The position numbers and the translations under genes are program-made. From NCBI RefSeq assembly GCF_000186265.1, contig NC_014934.1:62001-126000 (forward strand): DNA of 64,000 nt. The letters run 5' to 3'. Shown here in pieces: positions 43,901-50,591 of the stretch (the first letter of the stretch is position 1; each line of letters starts with the position of its first letter). This DNA is from Cellulophaga algicola DSM 14237 (GTDB lineage: Bacteria; Bacteroidota; Bacteroidia; Flavobacteriales; Flavobacteriaceae). The notes under the pieces were generated by a model. The model searched no databases and was not told the origin of the DNA. It saw nothing but the letters and a program-made list of their open reading frames with translations.

Positions 43901-44609
43901 TGAACGAGAAATGGCAAATGCCATGTATTTAGCTGGTTTTGATGTAAAGGATGTACACATGACCGATTTAATTTCGGGACGCGAAAATCTTGAAGATATT
44001 CAGTTTATTGGAGCTGTTGGTGGTTTCTCTAATTCAGATGTTTTAGGAAGTGCTAAAGGTTGGGCCGGAGCTTTTAAATACAATGAAAAAGCAAATACCG
44101 CTTTAAAGAACTTCTTTGCTAGACCTGATACATTATCTGTTGGGATCTGTAATGGATGTCAGTTGTTTATGGAGTTGGATTTAATTAACCCTGAACATCA
44201 TACCCATGGTAGAATGAAGCATAACGATTCCCATAAACATGAAAGTAACTTTACTTCTGTAGAAATTCAGAAAAACAACTCAGTAATGCTTTCTTCATTA
44301 GAAGGTTTAAAATTAGGTGTTTGGATATCTCACGGGGAAGGTAAATTTAATTTACCGCTGTCTGAGTCAGATTATTCTATAGTCGCAAAATATGGTTATG
44401 AAGGATATCCTGCAAACCCTAATGGCAGCGATTTTAACACCGCTATGCTTTGCGATAAAACAGGTAGACATTTGGTAACTATGCCACATATTGAGCGCTC
44501 TACCTTTCCTTGGAACTGGGCACATTATCCTTCATACAGAAAAGATGAAGTTAGCCCATGGCTACAAGCTTTTGTAAACGCAAAAGAGTGGATTGAAAAG
44601 CAGAAATAA
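40950..44609 (+). CDS. purL: phosphoribosylformylglycinamidine synthase (large single-chain form)
   Basis: A 1219-residue FGAM synthase, fourth step of purine synthesis, converting FGAR, ATP and glutamine to FGAM. It is the long type with all domains in one chain: N-terminal PurS-like region, two AIRS-type synthetase halves (SLKAETHNFPTTVEPFNGAA; HDHGAGGHLNCLSEL; VNVPTGKDSLSMKQKY) and a C-terminal glutaminase domain with the nucleophile in GICNGCQLFMEL and the His/Glu partners near WAHYPSY. It is monocistronic with its own promoter and a bidirectional terminator. Confidence 0.97.
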   Translation: MIHFFGDVTSNVFAVQTKNELSEENISKLSWLFGNQPKINTASLDAFFVGPRAAMITPWSTNATEITQNMGVEGILRIEEFSASNEVDTSFDPMLLQKYKGLNQAIFTIAVLPEAVLEIEDIAAYNQKEGLALSDEEVGYLNALSKKLGRKLTDSEVFGFSQVNSEHCRHKIFNGTFVIDGKEMPSSLFKLIKKTSLETPGTIVSAYKDNVAFVKGPKVVQFAPKSSDKPDFYEEKDFDSVISLKAETHNFPTTVEPFNGAATGAGGEIRDRLAGGKGSLPLAGTAVYMTAYSRLEENRTWEKGMPEREWLYQTPKDILIKASNGASDFGNKFGQPLITGSVLTFEHTENDRRLAYDKVIMQAGGIGYGKADQALKDKPETGDKIVILGGDNYRIGMGGAAVSSADTGAFSSSIELNAIQRSNPEMQKRAANAIRGMVESDVNTIVSIHDHGAGGHLNCLSELVEETGGKIDLDKLPVGDPTLSAKEIIGNESQERMGLVIGKKDIDLLTRIAARERSPMYEVGEVTGDDRFTFESKTTGEKPMDLALEDMFGSSPKTVMTDKTVTRNYENAQYSLEFFHDYLDNVLQLEAVGSKDWLTNKVDRCVGGKVAKQQCAGPLQLPLNNCGVMALDFKGKEGVATSIGHSPISGLIDPAAGSKNSITEALTNLIWAPLKDGLASVSLSANWMWPCKNEGEDARLYEAVQAISDFSIALGVNVPTGKDSLSMKQKYKDGDVISPGTVIISAAGNCNDITKVVEPVLQKDAGAIYYINLSKDTYKLGGSSFSQVLNKIGNEAPTVTDAAYVKTVFNTIQSLIKEDLITAGHDVASGGLITTLLELCFADVDLGAHLDLSSLGEEDTIKLLFSENAGIVFQAKNEAIETTLTTAGIDFKKIGTVTQESTLTIKNGSMEMGLNIVSLRDTWFKTSYLLDHKQTANGLAKDRFDNYKHQALEYVFPIGFEGKIPKIDGKRPKAAILREKGSNSEREMANAMYLAGFDVKDVHMTDLISGRENLEDIQFIGAVGGFSNSDVLGSAKGWAGAFKYNEKANTALKNFFARPDTLSVGICNGCQLFMELDLINPEHHTHGRMKHNDSHKHESNFTSVEIQKNNSVMLSSLEGLKLGVWISHGEGKFNLPLSESDYSIVAKYGYEGYPANPNGSDFNTAMLCDKTGRHLVTMPHIERSTFPWNWAHYPSYRKDEVSPWLQAFVNAKEWIEKQK

Positions 44610-44634
44610 TATATTTCTATACCCAAATAACACT

Positions 44635-44669
44635 AAAAAAGACCACTTCAAAACAAGTGGTCTTTTTTT
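44635..44669. terminator. bidirectional terminator between purL and the STAS gene
   Basis: A 14-bp stem (44635-44648 with 44655-44668) with six A and six T at the ends, so it works on both strands. Confidence 0.88.
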
Positions 44670-44673
44670 AATT

Positions 44674-44955
44674 TTAGGTAATTTCACACCCTCTAAAATC
44701 GTCATAGATATCCTTACACCCGTTTCCTATAATAGAAAACGATTTATTTTCTAAAAAAGCTTTTTTGTACAACGCTCTTAAAGCTTTCATTCCAGCAGCA
44801 TCTACTTCCGTAATCTCATCAATATCTAATGTTAATTTATTTAAAGAATCAAGATTAGATTCAAAATTCGATTGGAACTGAGGAGCTGTAGTTGCATTGA
44901 TTTTACCTGCTACTTTAAATGTTCCGTTTTTAATACTTAAAATTTTTAGCACCAT
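44674..44955 (-). CDS. STAS-domain protein, anti-anti-sigma-like, lacking the phospho-serine
   Basis: A 93-residue single STAS domain (anti-sigma factor antagonist fold). The key loop reads EITEVDAAGMKALRALYKKA (about 45-64). In SpoIIAA-type proteins the position after the Asp is the phosphorylated Ser in D-S-S/A-G; here it is Ala (DAAG), so regulation by kinase phosphorylation is unlikely. GNGCKDIYDDFRGCEIT closes the domain. No anti-sigma kinase or phosphatase is seen nearby. A structural or constitutively active role is possible. Confidence 0.82.
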   Translation of the reverse strand: MVLKILSIKNGTFKVAGKINATTAPQFQSNFESNLDSLNKLTLDIDEITEVDAAGMKALRALYKKAFLENKSFSIIGNGCKDIYDDFRGCEIT

Positions 44956-45003
44956 AATTAATGTATTTATATGAGGTTGGGTTCTAATTTTAATCTGTAG
45001 TAA

Positions 45004-45033
45004 TAAAAAAGACCACTTAGAACTAAATGGCCT
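45004..45033 (-). terminator. terminator of the T9SS cargo gene
   Basis: An 11-bp stem with two wobble pairs on the minus strand, followed there by TTTTTTATTA. It shares the AAAAAAGACCACTT half with the terminator at 44635. Confidence 0.72.
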
Positions 45034-45065
45034 TTCTATTCATAGCAATTAGTGTTCAATCAATA

Positions 45066-47669
45066 TCATTTAACAACAATCTTTCCGCTCCATATCTGAT
45101 CTCTACTTGCTAATTTGTAAAAATAAATTCCAGGACTCAAGTCTTTACGAGGTATTGTAATTTCGTTCTGCCCTACCGCATGAGTTCCTTCTTGCGAATG
45201 ATTACTTAATAAAATTCCGTTTAGAGAAAATAACTCTAAGGTATATGTGTCATCTGTTCTTGAGGTATAATACAGGGTAGTTGAAGCTTTAACTGGGTTA
45301 GGGTATATCAAAGCCTTTGTACTCGTTTCTTCTTCAACGATGATTTCTTCTTCTATTTCTGATCTATTATTAAAATCTATTTCTGAAATAGTCATTTCTT
45401 TTTCTTGAACACTTCCATCCGTTGAGTGCATATTAAAGAGCACCACTTTTAAGTTTGCAAAATCTGCTACACTATTCGTTTCATCTTTAAAATCTGAAGC
45501 TAAAATCTCAAACATTTTATCTTCTTCTGTTAAAACGAGTTCTGTAGTGTAAAAAGAGCCATCACCTTTTAAAAGTTTAACTTCTAAGGCTCCTGTTCCA
45601 GAGGCATTAAAAGATAATTTCTCATAGGCAGATAAATCTACAGCTTGAAAACGTGGTGTCAATGCACGATAAACACCTAAGTAATTGGCTGTTGTTCCTT
45701 TAGCATGAACATTACGTTCTATTCTATAACCACTATAGGCATAACTAGCTTTGTTTTGTAACACTTCATAGATATCTACTGTTGTATTATCAGAAGATTC
45801 ATCTAAGCCCCAAGGAGCATCAGCAACAAAGAGATCATCAGGGGTATCTCCTTGTGCGTTTTGTATTCTAAAGCCAAAATCAAACAAAGCTCCCGTTTCT
45901 ACTGTAATAGATTCTACTCGTGTAGCAATACTTGTTGCTAAGTTTAAGTTATCTGTACCACTGGTTTCTGTCTTCTTCATTCCACCATCCATAGTAATAG
46001 ACGTACTCTTATTATTGTTGGTAAGCTGTAAGTTTATAGTACCATTAGCATAACTAGCGCTTCTTACAAATACTGGAGGTGGTGTAGACCCTCTATAATC
46101 GACAATTGCACTATTAGCCTCTAAAAGGTTTAGTATTTCATCTCCTAATTTTAGTAAATCATCAACCGAATTAGACCATATTTGAAAATTATAATAGGCC
46201 GTATTCTTCTCATAAGCATCAATATTCCAATGAGATTCTACTACAAATTCATCATTCTCGTTAACTCTTGCCGAAAATGTCAAGGCAAATTCAATACTGC
46301 CATCGGCTTGTTTGATAATTGATTTAATAAAATCTTTCTCTCGTAATTGAATTGTAGAAACAGACAATAATTGAGCACCAAGGAAACGATCACATATAAA
46401 CTTACTGTGTTCATATACATTATCATCGGTTTTTATCACCATCAAAGCACTAACTGTTTCACTCTCTTTTAAATAATCAACAGAGAAAATATCAGAGGCA
46501 TTGGTAAGCGCTAATAAATCTGCTGGTGAAGATTCTATCGTAGAAGTCTCCCCTACAATACCTAATGGCACCAACGTATTTAACGGAATATCTTTACTGG
46601 TAAAGGCATCTTTTCGTTTGTAATTAAATCCTTTTTTAATGGTTTTAGCTGATGATTTATCGAATTTATAATTTGTATTTGCTCTGTTGAAGTTTCGCTG
46701 ATTAATTAAAGTAGATAATCTATCATTACTTTCTAAACCTCCATCATTACCTCCTGAAGTGGTTGTTATGGTTGGACAAGAACTTATTCCTGAACAAGAA
46801 GGATCATCACAATCTACCAATCCATCACCATCATCATCTACCCCATTGATACAATCTTCTTGCGGTAAAGGCGCTGTAGGACAACGTGCGCCATCATTAC
46901 TTGCACTCGCCGGACCAAAAGCGAATATATTGGAAACCATAGCACCATTAGAAATAGTCTGTACATTATTTATTTTATACACAGATCCTGTTTGATTGGC
47001 AGAAACGTAGAAATTACCATCTACATCAAAATACACCGCTCCATAGGTATAATTGAACCCCGAAAGAATAGGCACAACACCCAACTCTTCAACGTCTCCT
47101 GTTCCTACAGAAATTCTATACAACGTATTGGACCCTTTTTCAACCGCATATAATTTGTTATCCACCGCATTGAAGGCCCAATCATGTATACTAATATTCT
47201 TAGTTAAGGTAAAAGAACCAAGATATTCTAAGTAAGTATCAGAAGTTGGATTTAAATCTATTCCATAAAAAGTACTACCTCCTGCTTTGAAATAATAAAT
47301 CCCATCAATACTAATATCTCCTACAAATTTATTTTTAGTATCAGGTAATTCTGGAATCTCAAAAATTTCTGGTTTAAAATCTTTACCTATACGAACAATT
47401 GATTTAGCAGGAGACGATAAATAACCCCATATGTAACCATCTGCAGAATTATACGCCGCTGCATTGATACTTCCAGGAGTTACATTTTCCGCTACTATGT
47501 AAGATCCGCCAGAAGCTAAATCAACAGCATAAATATCATTGTACTGAAATAAATAAGCATTAAAATCACATTGAAATGGTTCTGATTGTGCTTTTAGACC
47601 ACTAAATGAGAGAACAAAAAACATAACAAACAATGCATAATAGTGGTTGAAGTAACGTTTTTTCATCAA
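45066..47669 (-). CDS. large T9SS-secreted protein with N-terminal propeller and C-terminal sorting domain
   Basis: An 867-residue exported protein. A Sec signal (about 1-28, ending GLKAQ) is followed by a propeller-like domain (about 30-265; repeats such as GDISIDGIYYFKAGGSTFYG and YGAVYFDVDGNFYVSANQTG). Next is a Ca-binding-type DCINGVDDDGDGLVDCDDP segment (about 276-294), then a long beta-rich middle. The C-terminus is a type A T9SS sorting domain (about 785-867: ALIYPNPVKASTTLYY, LFSLNGILLSN, LSPGIYFYKL). It should cross the outer membrane by the Por system and attach to or leave the surface. The ligand or substrate is unknown; no catalytic motif is evident. Confidence 0.87.
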   Translation of the reverse strand: MMKKRYFNHYYALFVMFFVLSFSGLKAQSEPFQCDFNAYLFQYNDIYAVDLASGGSYIVAENVTPGSINAAAYNSADGYIWGYLSSPAKSIVRIGKDFKPEIFEIPELPDTKNKFVGDISIDGIYYFKAGGSTFYGIDLNPTSDTYLEYLGSFTLTKNISIHDWAFNAVDNKLYAVEKGSNTLYRISVGTGDVEELGVVPILSGFNYTYGAVYFDVDGNFYVSANQTGSVYKINNVQTISNGAMVSNIFAFGPASASNDGARCPTAPLPQEDCINGVDDDGDGLVDCDDPSCSGISSCPTITTTSGGNDGGLESNDRLSTLINQRNFNRANTNYKFDKSSAKTIKKGFNYKRKDAFTSKDIPLNTLVPLGIVGETSTIESSPADLLALTNASDIFSVDYLKESETVSALMVIKTDDNVYEHSKFICDRFLGAQLLSVSTIQLREKDFIKSIIKQADGSIEFALTFSARVNENDEFVVESHWNIDAYEKNTAYYNFQIWSNSVDDLLKLGDEILNLLEANSAIVDYRGSTPPPVFVRSASYANGTINLQLTNNNKSTSITMDGGMKKTETSGTDNLNLATSIATRVESITVETGALFDFGFRIQNAQGDTPDDLFVADAPWGLDESSDNTTVDIYEVLQNKASYAYSGYRIERNVHAKGTTANYLGVYRALTPRFQAVDLSAYEKLSFNASGTGALEVKLLKGDGSFYTTELVLTEEDKMFEILASDFKDETNSVADFANLKVVLFNMHSTDGSVQEKEMTISEIDFNNRSEIEEEIIVEEETSTKALIYPNPVKASTTLYYTSRTDDTYTLELFSLNGILLSNHSQEGTHAVGQNEITIPRKDLSPGIYFYKLASRDQIWSGKIVVK

Positions 47670-47914
47670 TTTGGGTTTTTAGTAAGTAATAAAACAAATA
47701 TACAAAATATTAGACAGAATTTTCCTACATATGGTTTGATGACAACTATAACTCGTTAAATAGCAGATTATTGTAGATAATAAGAATTGTTTTTTTGATA
47801 ATATTTTAAAAACCCATTTAATGGATTTATTGATAGAAACGTTAATATTTATATATTTCTCATTTTTCAAGTCAGTTTTTTTCTTAATTTGCAATACAAA
47901 TTCAGACTAAACCT

Positions 47915-49684
47915 ATGCAAAACATAACCCGACTCTTTGATTTTCCTTATTATCAGCTAGAAAAGTACAACCTTGAAAAATCTCTAGTGACTAAAACAGA
48001 TGGGAAATGGGTTGCAACATCAACAAAAGAGTATTTAGAAAAAGCAAATACTATAAGTAGAGCTTTATTGCGATTAGGAGTTAAACCTAATGAAAAAATT
48101 GCCCTTATCTCTTCTGAGAATAGAACAGAGTGGAATATTATGGATATTGGTATCCTCCAATTAGGTGCGCAAAACGTTCCTATTTATCCAACAATATCTG
48201 AAGATGATTATGCGTATGTTTTAAATCATTCTGAAGCAACCTATTGTTTTGTTTCTTGTGCAGACGTATATGAAAAAATTAAAAAAATAAGGCATGAAGT
48301 CCCTAATTTAAAAGAAGTGTATTCTTTTAATCAATTAGAAGATTGTAAAAACTGGTCCGAAGTTTTAGAATTAGGAAAAGATACCACCAATCAAAATGAA
48401 GTAGATGCTTTAAAAGAAGCTGTTAAATCTACCGATTTAGCTACTTTAATCTATACTTCAGGAACAACAGGAAAACCTAAAGGTGTTATGCTTTCTCATG
48501 AAAACATAGTGAGTAACGCATTAGGTAGTTTTAAAAGAATACCTATAGAATTAGGTAAATCTAGAGCTTTAAGTTTTTTACCACTATGCCACGTTTACGA
48601 GCGCATGTTAATCTATTTATATCAATATTGTGGGTCTACAATTTACTATGCCCCTATAGATCAGATAAGCGAATATGCTCAGGAAACCAAGCCACATGTA
48701 ATGACAGCGGTTCCTCGATTATTAGAAAAAGTGTATGATAAGATTATCGCAAAAGGCACATCTTTAACAGGTATTAAAAAGAAATTATTCTTTTGGTCAG
48801 TAGATATTGGCCTACACTATGAGCCTTACGGTAAAAATGGTTGGTGGTACGAACAGAAGTTAGCCCTCGCTAGAAAATTAATCTTTAGCAAATGGAAAGC
48901 TGCTTTAGGAGGTGAATTATCGGTAATGGCTTCTGGGAGTGCAGCACTGCAACCGCGTTTAGCTCGTATCTTTAATGCTGCAGAATTTGGCGTTATGGAA
49001 GGCTACGGTTTAACAGAAACATCTCCTGTAGTTTCTGTTAACGACATGAGAAATGGTGGATTTAGAATTGGAACAGTAGGTAAACCAATTGACAGAACAG
49101 AAGTTAAAATTGAAAGTGATGGTGAAATATGTATTAAAGGCCCACAAGTAATGCTAGGGTACTTTAAAGATGACGCTAAAACTAAAGAAGTTATCATCAA
49201 TGGTTATTTTCACACTGGAGATATTGGAGAAATTGATGCCGATGGTTTCTTAAAAATTACCGATCGTAAAAAAGAAATGTTTAAAACATCTGGTGGTAAA
49301 TATGTAGCTCCGCAGTTATTAGAAAACAGATTTAAGCAATCTAGATTTATAGATCAAATTATGGTTATTGGAGAAGGTGAAAAAATGCCTGCTGCATTTA
49401 TTCAACCTGATTTCGAGTTTATTAAAAATTGGGCTAAAATTCACAACGTAACTATTACCAGTAATGAAGACCTTGTAAAGAATGAAAAGGTGATTGCTAG
49501 AATTCAAGAAGAAGTAGATGATGCCAATACAAACTTCGCAAAATGGGAAACGGTGAAACAATTCCGATTAACACCAGATGCATGGAGTGTTGAAAACGGA
49601 CACCTGACCCCTACCCTAAAATTACGTCGTAAAATTGTCAAAGAGAAATACGTAGAATTATACAATGACATTTACGGACATTAA
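47915..49684 (+). CDS. fadD: long-chain acyl-CoA synthetase (AMP-forming)
   Basis: A 589-residue adenylate-forming enzyme that activates fatty acids to acyl-CoA. The P-loop-like signature TLIYTSGTTGKPKGVMLSHE (about 176-195), the second motif GYGLTETSPVVSVN and the A8-type motif TGDIGEIDADGFLKITDRKK are all in order. No signal peptide; cytoplasmic or peripheral. It is a separate unit but lies one gap upstream of the beta-oxidation operon, so it probably supplies its substrates. The symbol is by family analogy. Confidence 0.93.
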   Translation: MQNITRLFDFPYYQLEKYNLEKSLVTKTDGKWVATSTKEYLEKANTISRALLRLGVKPNEKIALISSENRTEWNIMDIGILQLGAQNVPIYPTISEDDYAYVLNHSEATYCFVSCADVYEKIKKIRHEVPNLKEVYSFNQLEDCKNWSEVLELGKDTTNQNEVDALKEAVKSTDLATLIYTSGTTGKPKGVMLSHENIVSNALGSFKRIPIELGKSRALSFLPLCHVYERMLIYLYQYCGSTIYYAPIDQISEYAQETKPHVMTAVPRLLEKVYDKIIAKGTSLTGIKKKLFFWSVDIGLHYEPYGKNGWWYEQKLALARKLIFSKWKAALGGELSVMASGSAALQPRLARIFNAAEFGVMEGYGLTETSPVVSVNDMRNGGFRIGTVGKPIDRTEVKIESDGEICIKGPQVMLGYFKDDAKTKEVIINGYFHTGDIGEIDADGFLKITDRKKEMFKTSGGKYVAPQLLENRFKQSRFIDQIMVIGEGEKMPAAFIQPDFEFIKNWAKIHNVTITSNEDLVKNEKVIARIQEEVDDANTNFAKWETVKQFRLTPDAWSVENGHLTPTLKLRRKIVKEKYVELYNDIYGH

Positions 49685-49723
49685 TCATTTTTGTAGGTTC
49701 TAAAATACATAAGTTCAAGTAAC

Positions 49724-49778
49724 AATGCCAATACGATACGCAGTAGAAATGCAGATTGTATTGGCATTATTATTTTTA
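49724..49778 (+). terminator. terminator of the acyl-CoA synthetase gene
   Basis: An 11-bp perfect stem (49724-49734 with 49758-49768) with a 23-nt loop, then ATTATTTTTATA. The long loop lowers certainty. Confidence 0.65.
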
Positions 49779-50077
49779 TACTTCAGCCTAAAATAAAGCT
49801 ACGTTGCTTCACTTACGAGAACCCATACTCAGACCTAGATACTATGCATTTTCTCTCCCCTGCATTCCCTCATAAATTAATTTTTCTGTAGAAATATAGG
49901 ATAAACGAACCAAATGAAGTCTAAACTTACCACGCTATTGCTACGAGTAGAAAATTTCTTACAAAAATTAACTTACTTTTATAATTAATTAGGCTACAGT
50001 ACGTTAAAACCTTAGCGTATTGTATTATTTTAGAATATTGATTTAAAAAATAACCATCAGCATCAAAAAAATTACAT
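49779..50077 (+). other. AT-rich intergenic region upstream of the MarR operator
   Basis: About 300 nt with no convincing ORF, RNA or repeat. It leads directly into the 28-bp palindrome that precedes the marR-type gene, so upstream regulatory sites are possible but none is recognised. Confidence 0.4.
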
Positions 50078-50105
50078 AAATTTATTATGCATGCATAATA
50101 AATTT
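50078..50105. promoter_or_regulatory. perfect 28-bp palindrome, probable MarR operator
   Basis: Bases 50078-50105 equal their own reverse complement with no mismatch; the core is TTATTATGCATGCATAATAA. The right edge is 3 nt before the -7 promoter element, so a dimeric regulator bound here would cover the -33 region. Its place directly in front of the MarR-family gene makes it the natural autoregulatory operator. Confidence 0.8.
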
Positions 50106-50108
50106 TAC

Positions 50109-50116
50109 TATATTTG
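50109..50116 (+). promoter_or_regulatory. promoter -7 element of the beta-oxidation operon
   Basis: TATATTTG fits TAnnTTTG and lies 17 nt upstream of the ATG at 50134. The expected -33 position falls in the palindrome. Confidence 0.6.
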
Positions 50117-50133
50117 AGTTCTATAAATAATGT

Positions 50134-50586
50134 ATGAAGGAGCTTACAATAGATTATGCTTTAAGAGCTACATGGCAAGCTGTTGCCAGAATGTATAACG
50201 AAGAAGCTAAAAATTTTGAAACTACCATGGCGGTAGGTTTCACTTTATTGAGCATTGATCCTAAAACAGGTACCCCTTCTACTGCATTAGGTCCTAAAAT
50301 GGGAATGGAAGCAACCAGTCTGTCTCGCATACTAAAAAGTATGGAAGAAAAAGGATTGATTATTAGAAAACCCAATCCAAATGATGGAAGAGGTGTTTTA
50401 ATTCACCTAACGCCATTTGGCTTAGAAAAAAGAGTAGATTCAAAAAATGTTGTCCTTCGCTTTAACGAAGTGGTTAAGGATAGCGTTCAAGAAGATCAAT
50501 TAAATGGTTTTTTCAAAGTTATGGATACCATTAATAAACTGGTTATAGATAAGAAAATTTACACTAAAGATTCAAAAACAATTTAA
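50134..50586 (+). CDS. MarR-family transcriptional regulator
   Basis: A 150-residue winged-helix regulator. The recognition helix and wing are visible: MEATSLSRILKSMEEKGLII then RKPNPNDGRGVLIHLTPFGL (the conserved D-x-R of the MarR wing). It is the first gene of a unit with the 3-hydroxyacyl-CoA dehydrogenase (5-nt gap), thiolase and acyl-CoA dehydrogenase genes. It most likely represses the operon through the upstream palindrome and is released by an acyl-CoA or fatty acid; the ligand is inferred from the operon only. Confidence 0.92.
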   Translation: MKELTIDYALRATWQAVARMYNEEAKNFETTMAVGFTLLSIDPKTGTPSTALGPKMGMEATSLSRILKSMEEKGLIIRKPNPNDGRGVLIHLTPFGLEKRVDSKNVVLRFNEVVKDSVQEDQLNGFFKVMDTINKLVIDKKIYTKDSKTI

Positions 50587-50591
50587 TCGTA

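Noticed and set aside
47679-47894. 71-residue minus-strand ORF
   Set aside because: Low-complexity Lys/Ile/Asn-rich composition in the AT-rich gap between divergent genes, no recognisable family or translation signal.
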